Origin: Arthrobacter sp. NtRootA1
GTDB lineage: Bacteria > Actinomycetota > Actinomycetes > Actinomycetales > Micrococcaceae
Length of the DNA: 64,000 nucleotides
Direction: 5' to 3'
Assembly: GCF_019976975.1 (NCBI RefSeq)
Contig: NZ_AP024630.1
Location: 992,001 to 1,056,000 of the forward strand
The translations under genes were made by a program, and so were the position numbers. This document shows positions 24,682-34,546 of the stretch, one piece after another. Numbering within the stretch: position 1 is the stretch's first letter; every line of letters begins with the position of its first letter. A model generated the notes under the pieces. That model was not told the DNA's origin. It saw only the letters and a program-made list of their open reading frames with translations, and searched no databases.

Positions 24682-26655
24682 TCAGCCCACGTGGACCCAT
24701 GGGCGGCGGGTGATGTCCGGCTCAGCCTCACGCAGTACCTCACGGGTCACCGGCGCGATCTCGCCCTCGCCGAAGAACAGGAACCTGCTGAGGTTGGAGA
24801 TCGGGTTGCCCTCGGTCCAGCGGAAGTAGATGTGTGGCATGAAACCCGTAACGTCGCGGATGTGGAGCAAGACGGCGGCAAGGGTGTTGGGTACGTTGTT
24901 GCTGTGGACTTCCAGGATCTTGAAGCCATGCCGTTTCTTGCCCACTACCTGGAGCTCCTGCTCGAAATCTGAGCTGTCTTCAACAATGATCTCGATGAAC
25001 ACCGCATCGCAATCCAGGGGCAGGTGGTTGGCCTGCTGCGCGTGCTGGAGCTTCTCCCGGTAACGCCCGGCGCTGAGGTGTTTAGGCTCATGGGCGATGA
25101 TCCGGACCGGTCCGTCGACGTTGTTCGCGGTGAATTCGAGTGCAGTCTGGTCCATCTTGATATGAGTGGCACGGAGCTCAAAGGCACGCCGGATCCGCGA
25201 AATAAAGCTCACTGCCATGATGCCCAGAATGAAGAGTGCGGCAATCTTCAGGCCGTCCGGACGCTCGATTGAGTTGACCACGGTGGTGTAGATGAAGACC
25301 AGGGAAACCAGCCCGAAGCCGATGAACTGTGCCCCTTGTTTCTTTCGCCGCGCGGAAAGTGTCACAGCGATGGAGGCGGAGGTGATCAAGACGAGTACGC
25401 CCGTGGCGTAGGCGCCTCCCTGCGCGTTGACGTCGGCTTGGAAAATAATCGTCACGATGAAGGCGATGAGTGTGAAGACCAGGACGAGTGGTCGCAATGC
25501 GCGGACCCACGCTGGAGCCATTCCGTAGCGCGGGAGATACCTGGGGACCAGGTTCAGGAGGCCTGCCATGGCCGAGGCTCCGGCAAACCACAGAATAGCG
25601 ATGGTACTGACGTCGTACACCGTGCCAAATCCGTCGCCCAGGAACTTGTGGGCGAGGAAAGCCAGGGCCCGCCCATCAGCCTTGCCGCCGGGTTCGAATT
25701 CCGCGGCTGGGATCAGCATGACGGTGGTGAAGCTGGATGTTATGAGGAACGAGCTCATGATGATGGCGGCGGTGGTCAGGAGCTTGTGGGCGCCCTTGAT
25801 CCGACCGGATGGCTTGGCTTCAGTGTCGGAGGGGTCTCCCTTGATCTGCGGCATGACTGCGACGCCGGTCTCGAACCCGGAGAGGCCAAGGGCCAGCCGT
25901 GGGAACACCAGCAGCGCAAGGGCAATCATCAGGATGGGATCACCGTGGGATGTGTTCAGTGCGGTCCACCAGTCCGAGATGACCCGGGACTCCGTGAAGA
26001 CATGGCTGATGGAGACGATGACGACCACAAGGTTCAGTGCCAGGAAGGCGCCAACCAGGACGACGGCCACGTTGATGGCTTCCTTGAATCCGCGCAGGAA
26101 GACGATGCCCAGTCCTGCAATGAGGGCCAGCGTGATGACAACCTGCTGGCCTTCCAGGAAGTGCGGAGCAAAGGGGTTCTCAATGAGGTGGGCGGTCGCG
26201 TCGGCGGCGGAGAGGGTAATGGTGATCATGAAATCCGTGGCCGCAAAGCCGAGGAGTGCCAGGACGAACAACTTGCCACCCCATCGAGGAAGCAAGCGCT
26301 CGAGCATGGCAATGGAACCCTCGCCCCGAGGACTTTCCCTGGCAACGCGACGGTATACAGGCAGTGCGCCAGCCAGGGTGACGAAGACCAGCAGCAGTGT
26401 GGCCAGTGGCGACAGTAATCCGGCAGCCAGGGCCGCGATCGCTGGCTGATAGCCCAGTGTTGAGAAGTAATCCAGGCCCGTAAGGCACATGACCTTCCAC
26501 CAGGCCTGCGGTTTGTGGGCTTCAGCAGGCTTTCCGTGGGGACCCTGCCGCTTGCCCGAGGTATCCGGCATTCCTTCAAGCAGCCATGTTTTGAGGTGGA
26601 ATGCGCTTTTGTGCCGGTCGGCAGGGTCGGCCGGCGGCCTCGTCAGGGTGGTCAC
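24682..26655 (-). CDS. APC-superfamily permease with C-terminal cytoplasmic domain
   Basis: From the GTG at 26655 the protein has 657 residues. About 12 hydrophobic segments follow '[26 protein letters not shown]', which is the first transport helix, and about 180 C-terminal residues are soluble ('[16 protein letters not shown] ... YFRWTEGNP'). I prefer this GTG because GGAAGGAC lies just upstream; the longer frame begins at a TTG at 26691 without such a site. It diverges from the ureohydrolase gene and may import its substrate or a precursor amino acid, but specificity is not shown by sequence. Confidence 0.82.
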   Translation of the reverse strand: MTTLTRPPADPADRHKSAFHLKTWLLEGMPDTSGKRQGPHGKPAEAHKPQAWWKVMCLTGLDYFSTLGYQPAIAALAAGLLSPLATLLLVFVTLAGALPVYRRVARESPRGEGSIAMLERLLPRWGGKLFVLALLGFAATDFMITITLSAADATAHLIENPFAPHFLEGQQVVITLALIAGLGIVFLRGFKEAINVAVVLVGAFLALNLVVVIVSISHVFTESRVISDWWTALNTSHGDPILMIALALLVFPRLALGLSGFETGVAVMPQIKGDPSDTEAKPSGRIKGAHKLLTTAAIIMSSFLITSSFTTVMLIPAAEFEPGGKADGRALAFLAHKFLGDGFGTVYDVSTIAILWFAGASAMAGLLNLVPRYLPRYGMAPAWVRALRPLVLVFTLIAFIVTIIFQADVNAQGGAYATGVLVLITSASIAVTLSARRKKQGAQFIGFGLVSLVFIYTTVVNSIERPDGLKIAALFILGIMAVSFISRIRRAFELRATHIKMDQTALEFTANNVDGPVRIIAHEPKHLSAGRYREKLQHAQQANHLPLDCDAVFIEIIVEDSSDFEQELQVVGKKRHGFKILEVHSNNVPNTLAAVLLHIRDVTGFMPHIYFRWTEGNPISNLSRFLFFGEGEIAPVTREVLREAEPDITRRPWVHVG

Positions 26656-26827
26656 GTTGTCCTTCCGGGCAGCAGTGTGCTGCTCACGCAAGGAGCGTAT
26701 GGCCGCCTCCAGCGCACGGACCCCGGTTTTTATGGAATCTTTACGCCTGATGTGACCGGCATCTCATAGGGGCTCGAACTTCAAGAGAACTTGTAAACAG
26801 ATGATGCTTATTAGGAAACTTTGAGTG

Positions 26828-26879
26828 TATGATGGGTGTCACACAGTTACTGATTCATCTCGACCTATCCACTAAGGAG
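26828..26879 (+). promoter_or_regulatory. Candidate -10 and ribosome site of the ureohydrolase operon
   Basis: TATGAT at 26828-26833 fits a -10 element, although no good -35 is present. AAGGAG at 26874-26879 lies nine bases before TTG 26889. The upstream ATG at 26829 falls inside the putative -10, which argues against it as a start codon. Confidence 0.45.
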
Positions 26880-26888
26880 TGGCGCATT

Positions 26889-27959
26889 TTGGAAGAGCTC
26901 CGTATTGAGGCCAACGGGAACCTTGGTCCCATCGATTCGTCACGCATCCCGCGCTACGCCGGTGCTGCCACCTACGCCCGCCTGCCCCGCCTGGACCAGG
27001 TCTCCAAGGCTGACGTCACGGTTGTTGGCGTGCCCTTTGACTCCGGCGTTTCCTACCGCCCCGGCGCCCGCTTTGGCGCGAACCATGTGCGTGAAGCCAG
27101 CCGCCTGCTGCGCCCGTACAACCCTGCCTGGGATGTCAGCCCGTTCGAGAACATCCAGGTGGCGGATGCCGGTGACATGGCGGTAAACCCGTTCAACATC
27201 AACGAGGCCATCGAGACCATCCAGCAGAACGCCCTGGACCTTACGGCCAACGGCAGCAAGGTCGTCACCCTGGGCGGCGACCACACCATCGCCCTTCCGC
27301 TCCTGAGGGCAGCAGCAGAGCGCGCCGGTGAGCCAGTGGCCATGCTCCACTTCGACGCACACCTGGACACCTGGGACACCTACTTCGGGGCGGAGTACAC
27401 GCACGGAACGCCGTTCCGCCGCGCAGTGGAAGAAGGCATCCTGGACACGGAGGCCATCAGCCACGTGGGTACCCGCGGTCCGCTGTATGGCAAGAAGGAC
27501 CTCGACGACGACCACCGCTTTGGCTTCGGAATCGTCACCTCCGCTGACGTCTACTACCAGGGCGTCCTGGAGACGGTGGCCAAGATCCGCGACCGCATCG
27601 GAAACCGTCCGCTGTACATTTCGGTGGACATCGACGTCCTGGATCCGGCGCATGCGCCCGGTACGGGTACACCCGAAGCCGGCGGCATCACCAGCCGGGA
27701 GCTGCTTGAGATCATCCGTGGCTTCCGCGGCATGAACCTCGTTGGTGCGGACATTGTGGAAGTTGCCCCCGCTTATGACCACGCCGAAATCACCGGTGTC
27801 GCCGGCAGCCACGTTGCTTACGAACTGGTAACCCTCATGGCGGACAATGCCGTGGAAGGTGACCGCCACGGTGCTCCCAACGGCTACGCCCAGCAGGCCC
27901 TCGGTGCACGCATCGCAGAACTCGCCCAGGCAACCGGCACCGCGGGAGAGACGCGATGA
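26889..27959 (+). CDS. Agmatinase/guanidinobutyrase family ureohydrolase
   Basis: The 356-residue protein carries all ureohydrolase manganese motifs: '[11 protein letters not shown]', '[12 protein letters not shown]' and '[21 protein letters not shown]'. The family splits a guanidino group to urea plus an amine; members include agmatinase, guanidinobutyrase and guanidinopropionase. I chose the TTG start at 26889 because of AAGGAG nine bases upstream. It overlaps the following ThDP-enzyme gene by four bases (ATGA). That partner suggests 4-guanidinobutyrate as substrate in an arginine-transaminase route, but agmatine remains possible. Confidence 0.85.
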   Translation: MEELRIEANGNLGPIDSSRIPRYAGAATYARLPRLDQVSKADVTVVGVPFDSGVSYRPGARFGANHVREASRLLRPYNPAWDVSPFENIQVADAGDMAVNPFNINEAIETIQQNALDLTANGSKVVTLGGDHTIALPLLRAAAERAGEPVAMLHFDAHLDTWDTYFGAEYTHGTPFRRAVEEGILDTEAISHVGTRGPLYGKKDLDDDHRFGFGIVTSADVYYQGVLETVAKIRDRIGNRPLYISVDIDVLDPAHAPGTGTPEAGGITSRELLEIIRGFRGMNLVGADIVEVAPAYDHAEITGVAGSHVAYELVTLMADNAVEGDRHGAPNGYAQQALGARIAELAQATGTAGETR

Positions 27960-29659
27960 TCGATTTCGATCCTGGCACTGCCGCGCCAACGCGCGGTACC
28001 GATCAGCGCAACGGTGGGGACCTCGTCGTCGAGACCCTTGAAGCGCTGGGTGCGAAGACGGTCTTCGGTATCCCCGGGCAGCACGCTTTGGGTCTCTTCG
28101 ACGCCATGGGCCGCGGGAACCTGCACTTCGTGTCTTCGCGCGTGGAGAACAACTCGGCGTTTGCGGCCGACGGTTACTCCCGCGCCACCGGCGAAGTAGG
28201 CGTGCTGTTCCTGTCCACCGGTCCGGGTGCGCTCACCTCCCTTGCTGGTTTGCAGGAGGCTTATGCCACCGGCGTTCCGATGGTGGTTATTGCCAGCCAG
28301 ATTCCGCTTGAGGGCTTGGGCGCGCGCCGCAAGGGTATGCTGCACCAGTTGGATGACCAGAAGGCTTCGGCTGCGAACGTCACCAAGAGCCAGCGCCTGA
28401 TCCAGCATGCCTCGGGGATCCCGTCGGCCATCCAGGACGCCTGGACCGAGGCGATTTCCTCGCCGCAGGGTCCGGTGTGGATCGAGATTCCGCAGAACGT
28501 CCTGCTGGATCCGATCATGGTCCCGCCGGTGGAGGACGCGCTCGCCGAGGCAGCAGACAACCCGCCGCGCGTCGAGCTGATCCGCGAGGCCGTGAAGTGG
28601 CTTTCGACGGCGGAACGTCCGGCGATCATCGCAGGCGGCGGTACGCGCCGTGGCCGGGCTGAGAAGTCGCTGCTCTCCATTGCCGAGCAGCTGCGTGCTC
28701 CCGTCATTTGCACCCCTGGCGGCAATGGTGCGTTCCCGTGGAAGCACGAGTTGTCGTTGCAGTCGTGGATCGAGGACCGGTACATGACCGATGTCCTGGA
28801 AGACGCCGACGTGCTTATCGTGATCGGTTCATCCCTCGGTGAAGTGACGTCCAACTACTTCACGTTCGAACCCCGCGGCCGCATCATCCAGATCGACGCC
28901 GAACCTCGCGTCCTCGAATCCAACCGGCCAGGCTTGGGCATCCGTGCCGACGCCGGCCAAGCCCTGGCAGCCTTGGACGAGGCACTGGCAGCAGCTGGTG
29001 CCGCGGACACTGTGAAGCGGTCATGGCACGGCACCAGCCCGGAGGACGTGGTCAGGGAATCCCTGGCCAAGGTCAAGGCACGCCTGGAATCCCAGGACCT
29101 GGCCAAGGAACTGAAGTTCATGGCCGATATCCGTGAAGCCGTCCCCGCGGACATGCAAACCTTCTGGGACATGACCATCTCCGCGTACTGGGCCTGGAGC
29201 TGCTGGGACGCCCGCGAAGGCCAGTTCCATTCCGCCCAGGGTGCTGGTGGCCTCGGCTACGGCTTCCCGGCGGCAATCGGAGGTGCCGTCGGCCTGGAAA
29301 CCGCCGGCAAGCCCGGCAGGGTGCTCGCCGTTTCCGGTGACGGTTCCTCGATGTACTCCATCTCCGAACTTGCCACGGCGAAGCAGCACAATATCCCGGT
29401 CACCTGGCTGATCGTGGACGACGGCGGCTACGGCATCCTCCGCGAATACATGGTGGGTGCTTTCGGCAAGGCCACGGCCACTGAGCTGGCACGCCCGGAC
29501 TTCGTGAAGCTGGCAGAGTCGTTCGGTGTTCCGGCTCGGCGGGTTTCCCCGGAGGAAGTGGGGGACGCGCTCAAGGAGTCATTCGAGGCGGATGGCCCCA
29601 ACGTCGTCGTGGTTGAGACGCTGCTGAAGATGTTCGGTCCCACCCACCTGGACGACTAA
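27956..29659 (+). CDS. Thiamine-diphosphate-dependent decarboxylase, acetolactate-synthase-like
   Basis: The 567-residue protein has the three ThDP-enzyme domains. The cofactor-activating glutamate is in '[19 protein letters not shown]'. A central FAD/nucleotide-type domain follows, and the ThDP-binding motif '[35 protein letters not shown]' lies at about residues 461-495. It could be a true acetohydroxyacid synthase, but there is no small subunit next to it. Translational coupling to a ureohydrolase fits a 2-ketoarginine decarboxylase (AruI-like) making 4-guanidinobutyraldehyde. That assignment is inferred from context. Confidence 0.8.
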   Translation: MIDFDPGTAAPTRGTDQRNGGDLVVETLEALGAKTVFGIPGQHALGLFDAMGRGNLHFVSSRVENNSAFAADGYSRATGEVGVLFLSTGPGALTSLAGLQEAYATGVPMVVIASQIPLEGLGARRKGMLHQLDDQKASAANVTKSQRLIQHASGIPSAIQDAWTEAISSPQGPVWIEIPQNVLLDPIMVPPVEDALAEAADNPPRVELIREAVKWLSTAERPAIIAGGGTRRGRAEKSLLSIAEQLRAPVICTPGGNGAFPWKHELSLQSWIEDRYMTDVLEDADVLIVIGSSLGEVTSNYFTFEPRGRIIQIDAEPRVLESNRPGLGIRADAGQALAALDEALAAAGAADTVKRSWHGTSPEDVVRESLAKVKARLESQDLAKELKFMADIREAVPADMQTFWDMTISAYWAWSCWDAREGQFHSAQGAGGLGYGFPAAIGGAVGLETAGKPGRVLAVSGDGSSMYSISELATAKQHNIPVTWLIVDDGGYGILREYMVGAFGKATATELARPDFVKLAESFGVPARRVSPEEVGDALKESFEADGPNVVVVETLLKMFGPTHLDD

Positions 29660-29685
29660 ACGGATCACTAAACAACCAAATCAAT

Positions 29686-29717
29686 CAGCCCCCGTACGGA
29701 ACGCCGTGCGGGGGCTG
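29686..29717 (+). terminator. Terminator hairpin after the ThDP-enzyme gene
   Basis: CAGCCCCCGTACGG (29686-29699) and CCGTGCGGGGGCTG (29704-29717) pair over 14 positions, one of them not Watson-Crick, around a 4-base loop. It is 26 bases downstream of the stop. Confidence 0.8.
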
Positions 29718-29836
29718 ACTGCGTTGTAGGGCCTGCCCTGCGCCCCAAAACCTTGGATTCGGACGCGAAGCAGGCCCCGCAACAACTGCGTGTTCAATCT
29801 TCTTTAGTTTCCCAAAGCAATCAATATGAGTTATAG

Positions 29837-29849
29837 TTGCTCTAGGCAA
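29837..29849. promoter_or_regulatory. Imperfect palindrome before the MarR gene, candidate operator
   Basis: TTGC at 29837-29840 and GCAA at 29846-29849 flank TCTAG, a 13-base dyad that lies about 20 bases before the MarR start, where MarR proteins usually bind for autorepression. Confidence 0.45.
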
Positions 29850-29869
29850 ACAAAAAAGGGGTGTTTTCC

Positions 29870-30352
29870 ATGTCCGTCGGTTCTGCCACAGCAACCGATC
29901 TTGTGCATCAAATATTCGATCTCCAGCGCACCCTGCGCTGCGTGGTGACCGCCCACATGGCCCGCGTTCCCGACGTCGGGATGGCTGTCCAAGGCGTCAT
30001 GCGCTTCATCGGCGAGGGGGAGACCCGGGCAACGGCACTAGCTGCGCGCTTGGGTGTCAGTGCTCCGGTCCTGAGCAGGCATGTCGCCGAACTCGAGGAA
30101 CTTGGCTTCGTCGCAAGGCGGCCTGATCCTGCGGACGGCAGGGCCCAGCTGCTTGCCCTAACGGAGGATGGCGCGGCGAAGCTGCGCGAGGTCGAAGAAC
30201 AACGCAGTGTGAGGCTGCGGGATTACCTGGCGGATTGGAGCGAGGCTGACGCCCTCGAGGCCTCCCAGGTCATCAACAAACTCACGACCTCCCTCAAGGA
30301 CTCAATCCGGGCAACGGCGGCCGGCTCCACTACAACGACTCACACAGCTTAG
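29870..30352 (+). CDS. MarR-family transcriptional regulator
   Basis: The 160-residue protein has a winged helix-turn-helix, 'ETRATALAARLGVSAPVLSRHVAELEELGFVARRPDPADGRAQLLALTEDGAAKLREV', where the wing residues Asp-x-Arg are conserved. I chose the ATG at 29870, with AAGGGG eight bases upstream, over the GTG three codons earlier that overlaps this site. It precedes an MFS drug-efflux gene by nine bases, the usual repressor-pump pair that responds to small phenolic or drug-like ligands. Confidence 0.9.
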   Translation: MSVGSATATDLVHQIFDLQRTLRCVVTAHMARVPDVGMAVQGVMRFIGEGETRATALAARLGVSAPVLSRHVAELEELGFVARRPDPADGRAQLLALTEDGAAKLREVEEQRSVRLRDYLADWSEADALEASQVINKLTTSLKDSIRATAAGSTTTTHTA

Positions 30353-30361
30353 GAGCCACGC

Positions 30362-32494
30362 ATGGCCACACCAGTTCAGAATGCCGCCTCGGGGCAGGCC
30401 GTCGGGCGCAATACGCCGGGAATCGACACAGCCGCCGCACCCATGACGCATCGGCAAATCATGGAAGCCCTCACGGGTCTCCTCGCGGCCTTCTTCACGG
30501 CGATCCTCAGTAGCACGATTGTCGCCAACGCGCTGCCAACCATCATGTCCGAACTGAAGGGCACGCAGACCGATTTCGCGTGGGTCATCACCGCCGCCTT
30601 GTTGGCGAACGCGGCCACGACGCCCATCTGGGGAAAGCTCGCTGACCTCTTCGACAAGAAGCTCCTGGTCCAGCTGAGCATCATTATTTTCGTGGCGGGC
30701 TCCGTCATGGCCGGCTTGTCCGAGACGATTCCGCTGCTGCTTACTGCGCGTGTCATCCAAGGCATCGCAATGGGTGGCCTCACCGCACTGGCCCAGGCAA
30801 TCATCGGTTCCATGATTCCGCCGCGGGATCGTGGCAAGTACTCCGGCTACATGGGTGCCGTGATGGCAGTGGGCACTGCCGGGGGCCCGCTGCTGGGTGG
30901 CTTCATTGTGGACAGCCCGCTCGGCTGGCGCTGGACGTTCTTCGTCTGCGTACCACTGGCTGTGGTTGCGCTCATCCTGCTTCAGGTGACCTTGAAGATC
31001 CAGCACGTCAAGCGTCCCGCCAAGATCGACTGGCTCGGCTCCATCCTCCTGACTTCGGGCGTGAGTCTGCTCCTGATCTGGGTTTCCTTCGCCGGCAACC
31101 CGGACTACTACGATTGGTTCTCCTGGCAGTCAGCGCTCATGGTGGGCGGTGGCGTAGCGCTGCTGGCGCTCCTGGTGCTGGTGGAAACCAAAGTCGCCCA
31201 GCCGATCATTCCGCTCAAAATCATCTCCGAGCGCACCACGGCACTTGCCATCATCGCGTCGATCGCGGTCGGTATCGCCATGTTTGGTTCGTCCACGTTC
31301 CTGGGCCAGTACTTCCAGGTGGCCCGTGGAGCCACGCCGACTGAGGCAGGGCTGCTCACGTTGCCAATGATCGCCGGCAACCTTATTGGTTCTGTGGCAT
31401 CGGGCATCCTGATCAGCCGCTTTGGGAAATGGAAGCGGTTCCTGATCGGCGGCTCCGTGCTCCTGATCGGCGGCCTCGCTTTCGCCGGCACGATGGACCA
31501 CACCACGGAACTCTGGATCGTCGCCATCTACACCGGTGTGTTCGGCCTCGGCCTGGGCATGCTGATGCAGAACCTGGTACTCGCCGTGCAGAACACAGTC
31601 CAGGCCAAGGACATCGGTACCGCCAGTGCGTCCGTTGCATTCTTCCGCTCTGTGGGTGGGGCAATCGGCGTGTCGGTCCTTGGGGCCATCATGTCCAACC
31701 ACGTGAAGGACCTGGCAGTTGAAGGGATGGCCGCCGCCGGTATTCCGGTCCAGGGTGGTGGGTCCGGTGCCAGCATGGACCTGGCCGATATGCCAGCGCC
31801 CATCGCGGACATCATGCGCGCCGCATACGGCGACGCCACCGCCCAGATCTTCCTGATCTCGGCGATCATCAGCGTGGTGGCACTCCTGGCTGTGCTGTTC
31901 ATCAAGGAACGCCCGCTGCGGCGCACTGTTGACGCGGCGCCGGAGAAGGAAACCGTCCCGGCCGGGACCCGTGATGCTGCCAATCCCTTGGACACATCGA
32001 CTCTGGATACAGCTTCCCTGGATTCCGCTTCTTTGGATACCGCTGACGCCCCTGCCGCTCAGCCGGGAACGTTCGACGACGGCGCAAGCCGCCTTAATGC
32101 CGGGCGTCGCCTTCCAGGTCGCCTCCAGGAGAGGGGCGAGGGTCCGGGCTCGGACTCGGGATCCGATCTTGACCTCGAATTCGCGCGGATCCTGACCCAG
32201 GAACGCTCCCAGCCAGTTGCGGACGTCAAGGAATTGCAGGAACAACTGTCCCGCACCCAGTACGTCCTGGCCGAACAGCAATTGCAGCTGAGCCGGGCCA
32301 ACGTTGAGCTGCAGGCCCGTTTGCGCGAGCAGCAGACGGTCGCGGAGCAGCAGGCCCGCACTGCCAGCGAACTGTCCGCCCTCCGCAAGGAGATCAAGCG
32401 CGAACGCAGGCAGCAGGAGCGAATGGCGTTGCTCCTCCTTCAAGGCGTCCAAGCGCGGGAAGCACGGCCGGACCACGGCAAGCACGCGGGCTAG
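30362..32494 (+). CDS. MFS drug efflux transporter (DHA2/EmrB type) with C-terminal coiled coil
   Basis: The 710-residue protein has a DHA2-type 14-helix transport domain (about residues 30-520). Motif A is 'GKLADLFDKKLLVQLS' and motif C-like 'GAVMAVGTAGGPLLGGFI' marks an antiporter. About 190 extra residues follow: a small repeat with period five to six (LDTSTLDTASLDSASLDTAD, about 542-561), an Arg/Gly-rich stretch and a Gln/Glu/Arg-rich coiled coil (about 610-700). Usual DHA2 pumps are near 500 residues. It is co-transcribed with the MarR gene and probably exports a toxic compound. Confidence 0.88.
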   Translation: MATPVQNAASGQAVGRNTPGIDTAAAPMTHRQIMEALTGLLAAFFTAILSSTIVANALPTIMSELKGTQTDFAWVITAALLANAATTPIWGKLADLFDKKLLVQLSIIIFVAGSVMAGLSETIPLLLTARVIQGIAMGGLTALAQAIIGSMIPPRDRGKYSGYMGAVMAVGTAGGPLLGGFIVDSPLGWRWTFFVCVPLAVVALILLQVTLKIQHVKRPAKIDWLGSILLTSGVSLLLIWVSFAGNPDYYDWFSWQSALMVGGGVALLALLVLVETKVAQPIIPLKIISERTTALAIIASIAVGIAMFGSSTFLGQYFQVARGATPTEAGLLTLPMIAGNLIGSVASGILISRFGKWKRFLIGGSVLLIGGLAFAGTMDHTTELWIVAIYTGVFGLGLGMLMQNLVLAVQNTVQAKDIGTASASVAFFRSVGGAIGVSVLGAIMSNHVKDLAVEGMAAAGIPVQGGGSGASMDLADMPAPIADIMRAAYGDATAQIFLISAIISVVALLAVLFIKERPLRRTVDAAPEKETVPAGTRDAANPLDTSTLDTASLDSASLDTADAPAAQPGTFDDGASRLNAGRRLPGRLQERGEGPGSDSGSDLDLEFARILTQERSQPVADVKELQEQLSRTQYVLAEQQLQLSRANVELQARLREQQTVAEQQARTASELSALRKEIKRERRQQERMALLLLQGVQAREARPDHGKHAG

Positions 32495-32575
32495 TACAGC
32501 TAGACATCACGGATCCTGCCCTCGTTCGAAACTCCTGCCGTACTACGCGGGGTGTGGCGAACAACGGCGGGACCA

Positions 32576-32607
32576 AAAGCGCCGGCTGGGTGACCAGCCG
32601 GCGCTTT
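32576..32607 (+). terminator. Terminator hairpin after the MFS gene
   Basis: AAAGCGCCGGCTGG (32576-32589) and CCAGCCGGCGCTTT (32594-32607) form a perfect 14-bp stem with a GTGA loop, 81 bases after the stop. The rest of the 318-base gap before the ABC exporter (32608-32812) must contain its promoter, but I see no clear -35/-10 pair. Confidence 0.85.
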
Positions 32608-32812
32608 CGTTGCGTGCAGCGGCTGATCCGGCTGCGGTGCCTGCGCCAGCGGGAGCACATCCGACACGCGAAATACTCCGCTGGGATGATCTTTTCCCTA
32701 GGTTGTTTCGCCGAGGCAACGGATTTCGTAGAGTAGGGAGGCTAATACTGTCAGCCCTTGCTGCAACACTTCTCTTACTTCATTCACGCACTCTTTCTAA
32801 GGACCCGTGGGC

Positions 32813-34546
32813 ATGCTTGTCACCCTTATACGGCGCTACTCCAAGCCGTATTTGCCGCAGATAGTGGCCGTCCTCATATTCCAGTTGGCGTCCACTATTG
32901 CCACGCTCTACCTCCCAAGCCTCAACGCCAAAATCATTGACGAGGGAGTATCCCGCGGCGACACCGATTTCATTTGGCGCACCGGCGCAATGATGCTCGC
33001 CGTTGCCCTCGGCCAGGTGCTCACCGCTATCGCTGCGGTGTACTTTGGTGCGCGGACAGCGATGGCGATCGGTCGTGACCTCCGGCGCAGTGTCTACCGT
33101 CAAGTGAGCAGTTTTTCCGCACAGGACGTGAACCGTTTTGGTGCTCCTACGCTGATCACACGAGGCACCAACGATGTCCAGCAGGTTCAGATGCTGGTGC
33201 TGATGGGCCTGAACTTCATGGTCTCAACACCCATCATGTGCGTGGGTGGCATCATTATGGCCCTCCGCGAGGACCTGAGTTTGTCGTGGCTGGTCTGGGT
33301 TTCGGTACCCATTCTGGTGGCAGTGGTGGGCTACCTCGTGGTCCGGTTGATGCCGCTGTTCCGGTCAATGCAGACCAAGATTGATGCCATCAACGGTGTG
33401 CTCCGTGAGCAAATCATTGGTATCCGGGTCGTCCGTGCCTTTGTGCGCGAACCTTACGAGGCCAAGCGCTTCGGTGATGCCAACCAGGACCTCACCGCGG
33501 TCTCGGTGAAGATCGGCAATCTCTTTGTCCTGATGTTCCCGGCCATCGGCATGATCCTGCACTTGTCTACTGCCGCGGTGCTGTGGTTCGGCGGTCAGCG
33601 TGTGGACTCCGGCGACATGCAGGTGGGATCCCTTACGGCTTTCCTTCAGTACCTGTTGCAGATTCTGATGGCGGTCATGATGGGCACGTTCATGGCCATG
33701 ATGATTCCCCGTGCGTCCGTTTGTGCAGACCGCATCGGCGAGGTATTGGACGTAGAGCCTTCCATCCACAATCCGGTTTCCCCTGTGGTTCCGGCCGAGA
33801 AGAAGGGACGCGTGGAGTTCCGCGATGTCACCTTCAAATACCCCGGGGCCGAGGCTCCTGTGCTGAGCAACATTTCCTTTACCGCGGAGCCGGGCAAGAC
33901 CCTGGCCATCATCGGTTCCACAGGCGCAGGCAAGACCACCCTGGTCTCCTTGCTGCCGCGGCTTTACGACGTCGCCTCAGGCAGTGTCCTGCTCGACGGC
34001 ATTCCTGTCACCGAGCTGGATGCCTCGGAGATCACCAGCCGTGTCTCAGCTGTGCCGCAGAAGCCGTACCTTTTCTCCGGGACCATCGAGCACAACCTGC
34101 GCTTTGGCAAGCCCGAGGCTACCGACGAGGAACTGTGGGAGGCGCTGGAAACGGCGCAGGCCAGGGGCTTTGTTGAGGAAAAGTCATCAGGGCTGGACCG
34201 TCGCATAGCCCAGGGCGGCACCAACGTTTCCGGTGGCCAGCGGCAGCGCCTTTCCATTGCCAGAGCCCTGGTGACCAAGCCGAATGTCTATCTTTTTGAC
34301 GATTCCTTCTCCGCTTTGGACGTCGCCACAGATGCCAGGCTCCGTAAAGCGTTGAAGGCCAAGACCCGGGACGCAACGGTCATCATCGTCGCCCAGCGTG
34401 TCTCCACCATTGCAGACGCGGACGAGATCCTGGTCCTGGATAACGGCCGCATCGTGGATCGCGGAACGCATGATGAACTCCTGGAGACCTCGCCGACGTA
34501 CCAGGAAATCGTTGAATCCCAGCTGAGTGTAGAGGAAGTCGCATGA
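32813..34546 (+). CDS. ABC exporter half-transporter, subunit 1 (degenerate Walker B)
   Basis: The 577-residue protein has six membrane segments (about 1-310) and an ATPase domain with Walker A GSTGAGKTT and signature NVSGGQRQR. Its Walker B reads YLFDDSFSALD, so Asp replaces the catalytic Glu. The ATG at 32813 has AAGGA nine bases upstream; the GTG two codons earlier is too close. It overlaps the next exporter gene by four bases. The pair resembles heterodimeric type IV exporters such as TM287/288, in which one site does not hydrolyse ATP. The substrate is unknown; lipids or drugs are usual. Confidence 0.9.
   Translation: MLVTLIRRYSKPYLPQIVAVLIFQLASTIATLYLPSLNAKIIDEGVSRGDTDFIWRTGAMMLAVALGQVLTAIAAVYFGARTAMAIGRDLRRSVYRQVSSFSAQDVNRFGAPTLITRGTNDVQQVQMLVLMGLNFMVSTPIMCVGGIIMALREDLSLSWLVWVSVPILVAVVGYLVVRLMPLFRSMQTKIDAINGVLREQIIGIRVVRAFVREPYEAKRFGDANQDLTAVSVKIGNLFVLMFPAIGMILHLSTAAVLWFGGQRVDSGDMQVGSLTAFLQYLLQILMAVMMGTFMAMMIPRASVCADRIGEVLDVEPSIHNPVSPVVPAEKKGRVEFRDVTFKYPGAEAPVLSNISFTAEPGKTLAIIGSTGAGKTTLVSLLPRLYDVASGSVLLDGIPVTELDASEITSRVSAVPQKPYLFSGTIEHNLRFGKPEATDEELWEALETAQARGFVEEKSSGLDRRIAQGGTNVSGGQRQRLSIARALVTKPNVYLFDDSFSALDVATDARLRKALKAKTRDATVIIVAQRVSTIADADEILVLDNGRIVDRGTHDELLETSPTYQEIVESQLSVEEVA

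Noticed and set aside
26829..26888. Upstream ATG start for the ureohydrolase
   Set aside because: It lies within a likely -10 element and has no ribosome site, while TTG 26889 has AAGGAG at correct spacing.
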